Shown one piece after another: positions 33,701 to 43,800 of a DNA stretch of 64,000 nucleotides (the stretch's first letter is position 1; each line of letters begins with the position of its first letter). This stretch comes from Macrostomum hystrix (Eukaryota; Platyhelminthes; Macrostomidae), in assembly GCA_950097015.1 (NCBI GenBank), contig CATNEN010000007.1, positions 9,859,001-9,923,000 of the forward strand. The letters run 5' to 3'. The notes under the pieces were generated by a model that saw only the letters and a program-made list of their open reading frames with translations, had not been told where the DNA came from and searched no databases. A program made the position numbers and the translations under genes.

Positions 33701-35312
33701 TCCTCCACTCTTCCATATCCTCAGCCAATGCCTCTGCTCTCTCAGATTTATATTCCAGGTGATTACTCCCTGAACCGCCCACCTCCTCCATGAGCAGGCC
33801 GTGACCCGGATCCACTGGTGCCGTGCGAGCTGCGCGACCTTTTCGTCAACGTGCTCGCCCTGGCAGACAATCTGGCCGGTGAGCGAGCTGCCCGCGACGC
33901 CGCCGCTCGTCGCAGGCAGCGAAGGCGACTTCGCCGGCATCAGCAGCGTGACTGTCGCCTCGGAGGCCGCGGCCTGGACAGCCTGGGCAGCCTGGCAATG
34001 ACCAGCAGCTGCGCTGAGATCATGCGTCAGCTTGCTGCACCTCCGGCTGCCGCAGAAGCAGACGGAAGCATTATGGGAGCTGGCTGCAGCGCCGACACGG
34101 AGCTGTCACTTCTGCACCAGCCTCGCTGTCGCCGACCGCGAGTCTGCCACAGCGACTGTGAGTTTGACGATATCGACGACGAAGACGATGTAGACGATCC
34201 GGCGGCTGCTGAAGATGCCAACGTCGGCGGTAGCCGCCTTCGCCGCCTCCGACGCTCGCCGCTTCGTCGCAGTGCGGCCTCCGAAGCGGATGGATTAGGC
34301 GACGACTTTCTGCGCGACGATTTCGGCGCCGCTGCCGCTTCCGACGGCTTCTGTGGCGACATTCACCCCATTGACGGCGACAGCCTGCTGGCTTCCGGCC
34401 TCCAGCTCGCTACGCTGTTCCTGCCGCCTAACCGGCGCCGCCGCCTGCACCAGCTTCTGCGGGCCATGCACAAACTGAGCGCCAATCAGCGCCTGCGGCT
34501 GGACCCCCTGCTGCCCACCCCGCATGTGGTGAGTGAACCCCGTGGCATTGACAACCTTCATACTGTTCAGCAAAAATTGCCAGATTCGATAAATAACAAT
34601 TTCATCATCCTCTTATCCACAGGTACTGCACTCTCTGGCTGCATGCGTCCTGCGCCGTCCAGATGAAGGTCGTCAGTCCCAGCAGCCGCCGGACGTGTTT
34701 GCGCTGCAGCTGGTGTCCTTTATGACCGATCATTATTCGGTGATCTTCCGGCCGCCTGCGGATCTGCGCGACTGCGTGGAGGCCCGGCTGGCTGCGGTGC
34801 GGGACCTGCAGCTGGTAAATATGGTCATGCGGGCTAATTCAGATTTGTTTGAATGATCTCTGATGACCACACTTATCCAAGTGAGCACACACAGCTCATC
34901 CCGCATCGTATCTACCGCGCAGTCTCGCCAGGCCAGCTCAGCGGCTGCTGCATCGGCTTCCGCCAGCTCCGCTGACCCGTCTCCCCCAGCTGCGCCGACC
35001 TGGCGCCAGCAGCAGCAGCAGCAGCAGTACTGCAGCCGCATCCCAGCCGAGCAGTTCTCCCTGTCCGGCCGGCTGGCCTCAGACCAGGCGCTGCTGGACC
35101 TGTTGGAGGGCCTGATGTCAGACGAGAACCTGCCGGCCAGGGAGAAGCGCCGCAAGCTGCGTCTGTTCAAGGAGTCGCACCCGCACGTGTACGCGGCCCG
35201 CTTCCCCGACCCTGAAGTTGAGCGTTCGGTGCTGGACAGCCTCCGCGGCCCGCCAGCGGCGCCGGGCCTTCTGAGCCGTACCCTCGCTGCGCTGAAGAAC
35301 TGGCGCCTCTAG
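30729..35312 (+). CDS. DEPDC1: DEPDC1 homologue (DEP domain, RhoGAP-like region)
   Basis: Coding exons are 30,729-30,764, 32,124-32,487, 32,875-33,363, 33,798-34,528, 34,623-34,814 and about 34,923-35,312, giving ~733 aa with all phases closing. The 12-residue first exon ends KATKL and joins WNDIIRTFR, reproducing the DEPDC1 N-terminus. The DEP domain spans ~13-100. The segment RCLARWPDSGLPSLPSYDGF, with the FFEG/ELRDLFVNVLAL junction, matches the split RhoGAP-like domain. FLPPNRRRRLHQLL, LVSFMTDHYSVIF and the terminal EKRRKLRLFKESHPHVYAARFP are also DEPDC1 landmarks. The middle is Arg/Ala/Asp-rich and the last exon has a short polyQ. In vertebrates DEPDC1 proteins are mitotic and transcription-linked; the role here is inferred. 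Human DEPDC1A is ~811 aa. The last acceptor is the least certain. Intron 3 holds a 30-bp minisatellite. A possible ATTAAA polyadenylation signal is at about 35,647. Confidence 0.9.
33405..33740 (+). repeat. Intronic 30-bp minisatellite in DEPDC1 intron 3
   Basis: About eleven copies with core CTCTTCCATATCCTCAGCCA; the Cs and Ts followed by CAG read like a 3' splice acceptor. The array starts ~40 bp after the donor at 33,364 and ends ~55 bp before the acceptor at 33,797. All three frames stay open across it (TLPYPQPMPPLF-type peptides), but the protein alignment FFEG|RDPDPLV shows it is intronic. Confidence 0.9.
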
Positions 35313-35930
35313 CGGATTCGAATTCGCGCTAAATTTACATTTTTTCTCGAACGACTAAAACCACAAATATTGGTTGTCAATGGTAACGCTTAGAATGGCA
35401 CGAATTCTAATTTCTTATTTACTAATTAGACGCGTGTCTGAATATTTTCAATTTTCTATTTTTTATGCTACTTTAAGTAGGCAGCTGTTTTAGTGCTATT
35501 CGTTGTGCTCACGCCGGCTAGCCTGGTGCTGCTCCTCATTCTCGCACTGTCGCACTGCACCCGAGCTCGGCACCGTGGCACACCTAGTCCTCAGCTGTGA
35601 AGCTCTGATCTCTGCCGACTTCTCTGGCCAATATTTATTCAATTGAATTCATTAAAGGTGCTCGCCACTCACTGCTCAGCGCAACATTTTTGCCGTTTGC
35701 TTATTTACAATTCATTTTTCTAGGCACTTTTTGTTATGCATTTTGTCCTTAGCTAACATAAAACGTAAGGTTGTTCGTGTTTTTGTACATACATGTTGAC
35801 CTGCGCATGCGAGAGGTCTACAATACAGTCGGTGCGCTGGTCTTGCAATTACTTTCACTGCCGCTGCTTTGCATGATGTCAAGGAAAATACTTGCTGTGA
35901 ATCATAGTTTTTGGATTGTTATTTGCTTCG
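35313..35930. other. DEPDC1 3' flank, nothing further identified
   Basis: AT-rich 3' flank of DEPDC1 with no convincing open frame, RNA gene or repeat. Confidence 0.4.
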
Positions 35931-36240
35931 CAAACGTCAGTCACGTGATAGACTGGGTAACCTTACAAACTGAAAGAAAATTCACAATGTGATGGGCTGG
36001 CACACTGTACACCACAGCAAGCTGGGGAGAATTGGTGGATCATCAGTCACGTGATCTACTGGGACACTGTACACCACAGCAAGCAAGGGAGGATTGCGGG
36101 GATCACCAGTCACGTGATCTACTGATGCTCTGTTCGTCACAACCAGCTGGGATTGGGAAAGAACGACCGTCAGTTGATATGCTGTCACAAAATGTGTCTT
36201 GCATGTTTGGAGAAAGGTTTTCTGTCACGTGACTGGTCAT
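35931..36240. repeat. Degenerate ~70-bp repeats containing TCACGTGA
   Basis: Segments beginning near CAGTCACGTGAT occur at about 35,938, 36,047 and 36,110, with related text ACTGTACACCACAGCAAGC at about 36,007 and 36,068 and a last CTGTCACGTGACTGG at about 36,222. Each carries a palindromic CACGTG E-box. Confidence 0.7.
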
Positions 36241-36889
36241 GCTGGGCATCGGCCACTGGAGCGCGGACTCCACGGGAAATCCATATTGATAAGCAGTTGG
36301 ATAGCTGAGGCTGCTGTAATGTGCAGTTTATAAAAATGTCTGTCGATAAACTCTGCAGCAGCGGCCCAACGCCGTATCGAGCGGCTCGGCTCTCGGAGAC
36401 CCGGCGGGGCCAGCCACTAACGAGGTTGGGGCTGCTGGCCGTCCACTGTCGTCTCACTGCGATAGTCAGCAGCAGCTGGGGATGTGAGCTGAAGAGGCTC
36501 AGGCACTTTGGAGTAATTGGTTTGGATTCAGTCCTCTCGCTCTCGCATTCTGAGCATTTTTCACACTCCCAGTTTGACAGGCCCAGCTGCCCTACCCGCA
36601 GATCCCACCTGCAGAGTCCCCTGCGGTGAAGCCTCCAATCGCAAAATTGATTACGCGAAGAGGCAGGGGTTGAAACAATGCGGACCCAGCTGCTCTGCAG
36701 TCTGCATTGCCGGATATGGAGATAAGGGCTGTCGATGTGCCAGAACCTCTTCACGCTGCTCCGTATCGGTTCGAGATGTACACCCTCGAGTATTTTCTTT
36801 GGAAAGCCGCAGAAAAACTTGCACTAAGTACGGACTTCCTGGTTAACACGCAAGATTTGATTTATGAACCTAGTACAAGCCACGAGTAA
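36241..36889. other. Region with possible coding frame, unassigned
   Basis: A + strand frame ending at 36,889 reads MEIRAVDVPEPLHAAPYRFE, then MYTLEYFLWKAAEKLALS. Its composition is protein-like, but no family was recognised and no clear splice donor follows. It could be an exon or chance. The opposite-strand frame (36,754-36,185) shows no motif. Confidence 0.2.
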
Positions 36890-38555
36890 TTGGAGATTCT
36901 CAAAAGAGCGATCCCATTGTTCTGAAGAGAGTGATCCTGTTTTCCTTCTGAGAGTGATCCTATTGTTCTCGTGGAAGTGATCCCATTGTCCTCGTGAGAA
37001 TGATCCCATTGTCCTCATGAGAGTGATCCTATTGTTCTCATGAGAGTGATCCTATATTGTTCTCGTGAGTGTGATCCTATTGTTCTTGTGAGAGTGATCC
37101 TATTGTTCTCGTGAGTGTGATCCTATTGTCCTCATGAGAGTGATCCTATATTGTTCTCGTGAGTGTGATCCTATTGTTCTTGTGAGAGTGATCCTATTGT
37201 TCTTGTGAGAGTGATCCTATTGTTCTCGTGAGAGTGATCCTATTGTTCTTGTGAGAGTGATCTTACTGTCCTCGTGAGAGTTATCCCTTTGTCCTCATAA
37301 GAGTGATCCTATATTGTTCTCGTGAGTGTGATCCTATTGTTCTTGTGAGTGTGATCCTATTGTTCTCGTGAGTGTGATCCTATTGTTCTTGTGAGAGTGA
37401 TCCTATTGTTCTCGTGAGTGTGATCCTATTGTTCTTGTGAGTGTGATCCTATTGTTCTCGTGAGTGTGATCCTATTGTTCTTGTGAGAGTGATCCTATTG
37501 TTCTTGTGAGAGTGATCTTATTGTTCTTGTGAGAGTGATCCTATTGTTCTCATGAGAGTGATCCTATTGTTCTTGTGAGAGTGATCCTATTGTTCTCATG
37601 AGAGTGATCCTATTGTTCTCGTGAGTGTGATCCTATTGTTCTCGTGAGTGTGATCCTATTGTTCTTGTGAGAGTGATCTTATTGTTCTCGTGAGTGTGAT
37701 CCTATTGTTCTCGTGAGTGTGATCCTATTGTTCTTGTGAGAGTGATCTTATTGTTCTTGTGAGAGTGATCCTATTGTTCTCATGAGAGTGATCCTATTGT
37801 TCTTGTGAGAGTGATCCTATTGTTCTCATGAGAGTGATCCTATTGTTCTTGTGAGAGTGATCCTATTGTTCTCATGAGAGTGATCCTATTGTTCTTGTGA
37901 GAGTGATCCTATTGTTCTCATGAGAGTGATCCTATTGTTCTCATGAGAGTGATCCCATTGTCCTCATGAGAATGATCCTATTGTCCTCATGAGAGTGATA
38001 CTATATTGTTCTCGTGGAAGTGATCCCATTGTCCTCGTGAGAATGATCCCATTGTCCTCATGAGAGTGATCCTATTGTTCTCATGAGAGTGATCCTATAT
38101 TGTCCTCGTGAGAGTGATCTTATTGTTCTCGTGAGAGTGATCTTATTGTTCTCGTGAGAGTGATCCTATTTTCCCCATGAGAGTGATCCTATTGTCCTCG
38201 TGAGAGTGATCCTATTGTTCTCATGAGAGTGATCCTATTGTTCTCATGAGAGTGATCCTATTGTTCTCGTGAGAGTGATCCTATTGTTCTCGTGAGAGTG
38301 ATCTTACTGTCCTCGTGAGATTGATCCCATTGTCCTCATGAGAGTGATCCTATTGTTCTCATGAGAGTGATCCTATTGTTCTCGTGAGAGTGATCCTATT
38401 GTTCTCGTGAGAGTGATCTTACTGTCCTCGTGAGATTGATCCCATTGTCCTCATGAGAATGATCCTATTGTCCTCATGAGAGTGATCCCATTGTCCTCGT
38501 GAGAGTGATCCCATTGTCCTCGTGAGAGTGATCCCATTGTAATCGTGAAAGCGAT
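36890..38555. repeat. 23-bp minisatellite, ~72 copies (GTGAGAGTGATCC)
   Basis: The unit core is GTGAGAGTGATCCTATTG followed by TTCTC, with GTGAGTGTGATCC variants and occasional 24-25 bp units. Higher-order blocks of 46-90 bp are repeated. On the + strand each unit spells YTYGTGAGWGTG, resembling a 5' splice site. Confidence 0.95.
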
Positions 38556-38613
38556 TCTATAGCTTTGCTATGTGATTCCCATTGTAGTGATTATTCTTCC
38601 TTTCATAAGCAAG

Positions 38614-38815
38614 GATTCTTCAAGTGAGCTCAGCTGCTCAAGTGCCTCTCAGCCAATCCTGGCCTCTCTGCTGCAGCAGCCAACTGTCGCCCTCGATTCC
38701 TATAGCTTCAAATCCTCCCTAAATTCTCTGCTTGGGAGAAATTCCCGTGACAAGCCCTATGCCACATCACCGCTCACTAATCGGACTTGGTCGCAGTACA
38801 TTTCTCTCCTACAGG
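38614..38815 (+). CDS. Possible exon of unidentified gene
   Basis: An open segment bounded by a pyrimidine-rich ...TTCATAAGCAAG and by CTACAG|GTGAGT, a strong donor match. It would encode DSSSELSCSSAS, then SYSFKSSLNSLLGRNSRD, then SPLTNRTWSQYISLLQ. No family was recognised. It follows directly on the 23-bp minisatellite, the same layout seen in introns of the surer genes, which is the main reason to list it. Confidence 0.25.
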
Positions 38816-39764
38816 TGAGTCTGTTTCGTGTTGCTGTAAGCGGACAGCTCAGTGGCTGTTTCGGAGGAGAAAATGAGGCTCAAATTGTCATTCATCATCC
38901 GTTGATCCATTCTCACCGAGTCAGTCTTGAATCAGCTCCTGCAGAACAGTGTGCCATTATTGGCAGCTGGGGTATTTGCTCCTGGTTCCGTGTCTCTCCA
39001 ATCGATCCAGCTCCATCCGCATCAGAAGCCAAACAGACACGACAGCCGTTGACACGGCAGGAGCAGCCGAGGAGGGACAAAGCCGGGCCGAAACTCCTTC
39101 CTTCCGGTGTCGGGGGTGAGGTCGGGGCAGCAGTGATTTGAGCCGGGAACAGATCCCTTGCGGCGGTGTCCCAGGATATCAGAAGCCGGGGCTCGATATG
39201 CCCAGAAATCCGGCAGCGGCTCCAGGCTGTAGCCCCCCCCCCCGAGAGCATTCAGCGCCGCAAATGACCGAGCCGCTTGCCCTGCGCGACTCGAATTCCC
39301 GAGCGGAGCACAGAGCGCACAATTACGACCCAGCAGCGGACGATTTGCTCAGCTGCGGCCTCGGTTGTCCCCGGTCGACTGTGTAATCAAATGTCCCCGA
39401 ATAGCTTTTCTGCATTTTTAATTCGGCTGAGGGTAGCCCTCACGCACTGTCTGCTCATGCGTGTGCTCCGTCGGTTTTTGAGAACCCAAAACAGCTTGGC
39501 TCGGTTTATAGCAGAGCACATTAAAACAGGATCGGAGGAATGTTTGGAACTGAGACTGGCTGGTTGCTGGGAAGAATTTGCCTCTTATCAGTCCTATTAC
39601 CCTCCAATGAGCTTCTCATGTTTGACAGCTGATTGAGCTCAAATAATTGTAAATGCTTAGAATGCACATGCGATACGAAACTATTCACACATAGAAAGGC
39701 AGCGAATTCATTCATCGGAAAATTTGAGACTGCGCGTTTTTTATGACTAATCTCCGGCAATTCT
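38816..39764. other. Intergenic or intronic, nothing confident
   Basis: Mixed GC sequence. Frames at 38,816-39,636 on both strands lack motifs. A C-run (about 39,233-39,243) is the only simple feature. Confidence 0.4.
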
Positions 39765-39779
39765 ATGGACTATTTGGGT

Positions 39780-39862
39780 ACACTGGTTCTGACACCAGAC
39801 TCACCGGCCATGACACCAGACTCACCACCCCTGGCACCAGACTCACCGGGTCTAATCCCAAA
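39780..39862. repeat. Short tandem repeat upstream of the EF-hand gene
   Basis: Three to four copies of ACACCAGACTCACC spaced 21-24 bp apart. If translated in the downstream frame it gives TPDSPAM, TPDSPPL and APDSPGL, so it could be an N-terminal Pro-rich extension. A TTGTAG acceptor-like site at about 39,870 suggests it is intronic or 5' UTR instead. Confidence 0.7.
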
Positions 39863-39878
39863 TCCTTGTAGACACGCC

Positions 39879-40280
39879 ATGAGCCTTCGCGATCTGTTCA
39901 ATGCCTTCGACACGGACGGTAACGGCACCCTGGACCGGGCGGAGTTCGGCGCCCTGCTCCGCGCGTTCAGCACCGACCTGGACGAGGCCAGCGTCCTGGC
40001 CATCATGGCTGAGGTCGACCGCGACCGCAACGGCTGCGTGGACTTTGCCGAGTTCGAGACGGTAGCCGCCAAGCACATCGGAGGCGAGCTGCCCGACCTT
40101 CGCTACCTCGCCGACTTTCGCGCCCTCGACGCCGACCAGAACGGCCTGCTGAGCCGGTCGGAGGCCGCTGAGCTGGCCTCGCGCCTCGGCCACGCGGTGG
40201 ACCCGGGCCGGCTGGCCGAGGCAGACAAGAACGGGGACGGAAACCTCAACTACCCGGAGTTCGTGCAGCTCATGCAGTGA
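39879..40280 (+). CDS. Four EF-hand calcium-binding protein (calmodulin-like)
   Basis: Small soluble calcium sensor or buffer of 133 residues, taking ATG at 39,879 because the frame then begins MSLRDLFNAFD just before the first loop, as in calmodulin. An in-frame ATG at 39,765 would add 38 residues of TPDSP repeats. Loops are DTDGNGTLDRAE (11-22), DRDRNGCVDFAE (47-58), DADQNGLLSRSE (84-95) and DKNGDGNLNYPE (116-127). All four keep acidic position 1, Gly at 6 and Glu at 12, so all should bind Ca2+. The length is somewhat short of calmodulin (~149). Codons end mostly in G or C like the other host genes. It converges on the LIM gene, with 524 bp between stops. The partner is unknown; an upstream exon is possible. 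Confidence 0.85.
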   Translation: MSLRDLFNAFDTDGNGTLDRAEFGALLRAFSTDLDEASVLAIMAEVDRDRNGCVDFAEFETVAAKHIGGELPDLRYLADFRALDADQNGLLSRSEAAELASRLGHAVDPGRLAEADKNGDGNLNYPEFVQLMQ

Positions 40281-40804
40281 CGCGCGGCAGGGATTCCAGC
40301 TTAGCGGGACTGCTAGCAGAGTGGCCCTAAAGCTATGACTTCAATTGTGTGACTCAACGCTTAAAGCGCATTGCTAATCTTGAATAGCTATTTCAAGAGC
40401 AAATAGGATTAAACGACTTGAAAGCCAGAAATTATGATCCTAAATCAGCAGCATTCACCCAATCCTCCGCAGCACCGCTTCTCCCTTTTTTCTCCTTTTC
40501 CTCGCAACGCGCGCACAATGCCCCCCATCAACATTAGTTCGCAGCTGACTCATAAATCTCATAGTACTCGTTTTTTTGAGAGAATTCTTTCCAGCACACT
40601 TCAGTTAGCTTAAATATATAGCTTTTCTGCCTCCGTTCCTTATTTAATTTATTGTTTTCAACTGATCGGCACTGTGAGAACTCAACCCTAAAGCGCTCCC
40701 GTTGAGCTCATTTTGAGTGGCTTATTGAATCAGACGTTCGCGTGGGTAATGCGCTAATTCCATGCACACCTGAAGCGTTCCTTGCTAGAAAGTTGCTTTG
40801 ACGT

Positions 40805-43800
40805 CTATGAGTTGAACAAATCACTCGGTGGAACGGACTGGAAAGTTTTTGAGTCTGTGTGCCAGCTGCTGCAGCGTCTTCTGTTTTCCCTGCTACTCTC
40901 AGCGCCGACGAAGCTGCTTCTGTGGTTGCTTGTTCCGCTTCCGCTGAGAGCTTCGCTACATCTGCTGCTACCTTTACTGCTTGCGCCGGTGCTTCTGCTG
41001 GCGCTTCTGCTGTTGCATTTTCTGTTGCAACTGCTGTTGTTTCTGCTGGTGCTTTTGCTGGTGCTTCTACTGGCGCTTCTGCTGTTGCATTTTCTGTTGC
41101 AACTGCTGTTGTTTCTGCTGGTGCTTTTGCTGGTGCTTCTACTGGCGCTTCTGCTGTTGCATTTTCTGTTGCAACTGTTGTTGTTTCTGCTGGTGCTTCC
41201 GCTGGTGCTTCTACTGGCGCTTCTGCTGCTTTCGCTGCTGCAGCTGCTTCGAGTGCAGCTTTCACTGCCGTTCAGCTGGTCATCTGACTCATCCGTCTGC
41301 AGCATCAAGCCGTCTGCGTAAGAGGCGGTGGCCACCTCCTGACTGACCAAGCTGCCACTGCTGCCGCCGACACCACCGATGTCAACGAAATGCGGGTTTT
41401 TTAAGGAGATTACTAGCGGATACCTGCTGAACTCCTGGCCGGGACTCTGGGATTTTGGATTCTGTTGTAATCGCTGGTTGGGATTCTGCGGAATCGGTGG
41501 TTGGGATTCTGAGAAATCGGTGGTTGGGATTCTGTGGAATCGGTGGTTGGGATTCTGCGGAATCGGTGGTTGGGATTCTGTGGAATCGTTGGTTGGGATT
41601 CTGCGGAATCGGTGGTTGGGATTCTGAGAAATCGGTGGTTGGGATTCTGTGGAATCGGTGGTTGGGATTCTGCGGAATCGGTGGTTGGGATTCTGCGGAA
41701 TCTGTGGTTGGGATTCTGTGGAATCGGTGGTTGGGATTCTGCGGAATCTGTGGTTGGGATTCTGAGAAATCGGTGGTTGGGATTCTGTGGAATCGTTGGT
41801 TGGGATTCTGCGGAATCGGTGGTTGGGATTCTGTGGAATCGGTGGTTGGGATTCTGTGGAATCAGTGGTTGGGATTCTGTGGAATATGTGGATTCTGACG
41901 AATCTTATTAAAAAGGCTGTTCGAGTCTCACCAGTCGGTGCGCGTGTTCCAGTCGGGCATGCAGTTGCTGCAGGTGTACCAGGTGCCGGCGTCGGCACTG
42001 AAATCGTTAATAATTAATCTAAGCTAATCTAATCTAAGTACAAAATAGCTGGCTGCTGAGGTAGCGGCATGCAGTCATCGCTGAGCCGATTGCATATGGA
42101 GTAACGCACCTGGCACATTTCTAAGTTTTCATTTGTTTGTCTCGCTATAATGAACGTTTTAATGAGCCCCTCCCTGGACTTTCCTCTGGCTCCCAAAGGC
42201 TCCTGTGTCATAAGAATCCCTGGTACACAACCTTGGCTTGTAGGCCCTCCCTGGACTTTCATATGGCTCCCAAAGGCTCCTGTGTCATAAGAATCCCTGG
42301 TACACAACCTTGGCTTGTAGGCCCTCCCTGGACTTTCATATGGCTCCCAAAGGCTCATGTGTCATAAGAATCCCTGGTACACAACCTTGGCTTGTTGGCC
42401 CTCCCTGGACTTTCCTCTGGCTCCCAAAGGCTCCTGTGTCATAAGAATCCCTGGTACACAACCTTGGCTTGTTGGCCCTCCCTGGACTTTCCTCTGGCTC
42501 CCAAAGGCTCCTGTGTCATAAGAATCCCTGGTACACAACCTTGGCTTGTTGGCCCTCCCTGGACTTTCCTCTGGCTCCCAAAGGCTCCTGTGTCATAAGA
42601 ATCCCTGGTACACAACCTTGGCTTCAACTGAGCACAACCTTGGCTTTGTCTGGGTTGTGTGCCACACAAACAATAAACAATGACTGAATAACAGAAGATC
42701 GGCAGCTGAATTCACCTGTTCAGCATCTGCCGGCTGCCGTCACTGCAGTTCATGCCGACAATCCGGCGCCTGGGTCGGCGACGTCGAATCAGACGCTTCC
42801 GTTGCCGGATTTGCCGCTTCAGAAGCTTTCGGCGCAGCCGGGTCGGGCGCTCAGATTCCTCGATTCGCTCGAAGTCGAGGCTCATGTCGATGTGCCCGCT
42901 GCACATCGGCCTGCCGAACTGGTCGATGATGTACTCCCAGCCCAGCAGGCACCCGCACAGGCTGCACATGAAGCATTCCGGGTGGCGCAGCGTCGTATGG
43001 CAGCGGTCCGTCAGCTGAATGGCCTCGCCAATGAGCTGGCAGCCGCAGACGGCGCAGAAGGCAGCCTGTGGATGATGCGCCGGGCACAGCGGCTGTTTAT
43101 TCTCGTCCAGGACCAGGCCGGGCTCGAATCTGAGCACGGTGCCGCAGGAGGGCACGCTGCAGAACAGGTGGTGCGGGTGAAATGCCCGGCCGTTCAACTC
43201 CACCTGCGGTGTCATTTGAGAGGCCGAGTTCAGGCAAAAACCTTCTTAAACAGTCTGCTAAGACTTTAGCATCTTGAAAACATTAATTTCATGAGTGCGC
43301 CGAATCTTCAATACCACATTATTTTCACATTCTCAGGCTTTGACTAATGCAAAGATTTTCACTAGCTCCCACCAATTCCCTTCATTTGCACAAACTCTTC
43401 AACGCTCAGGCTCAGTCACGAATGACTCACAGACAGGAAAACCGCCCAGATTTTTCAACCATGCGACTCATTTACAGTACAATAGATTTCTGCTCAAACT
43501 TGTGAAAGGCGTCTCAACTGAGTCGCGTGCTAGTTGAGCTGAAAGAAGGCTGAGCAGCACTTTCGTCTGAAAACATACGTGCTCCAAATAGCCCTGGTGG
43601 CGCCGCTGCTGCTGCTCACTCAGAAATTCATAAGCAGTATAGTGAACACAGGTAGTGATTGGCACTAGACCAGAGCAGAATTTACATTTTCGACATGCTG
43701 GGCGGTTTCAGGGCTCCAGCTCAATCCTAAATTGCCTGGTCCCCAGCCCGGAACAAGAAGACGCGGGACTGCCTGCGCGGTCAGGAATGTCGGTGGCTAC

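Noticed and set aside
33364-33793. Pro/Tyr-rich repeat frames continuing from the DEPDC1 exon
   Set aside because: The donor after FFEG and the in-phase rejoining at RDPDPLVPCELRD restore the family sequence.
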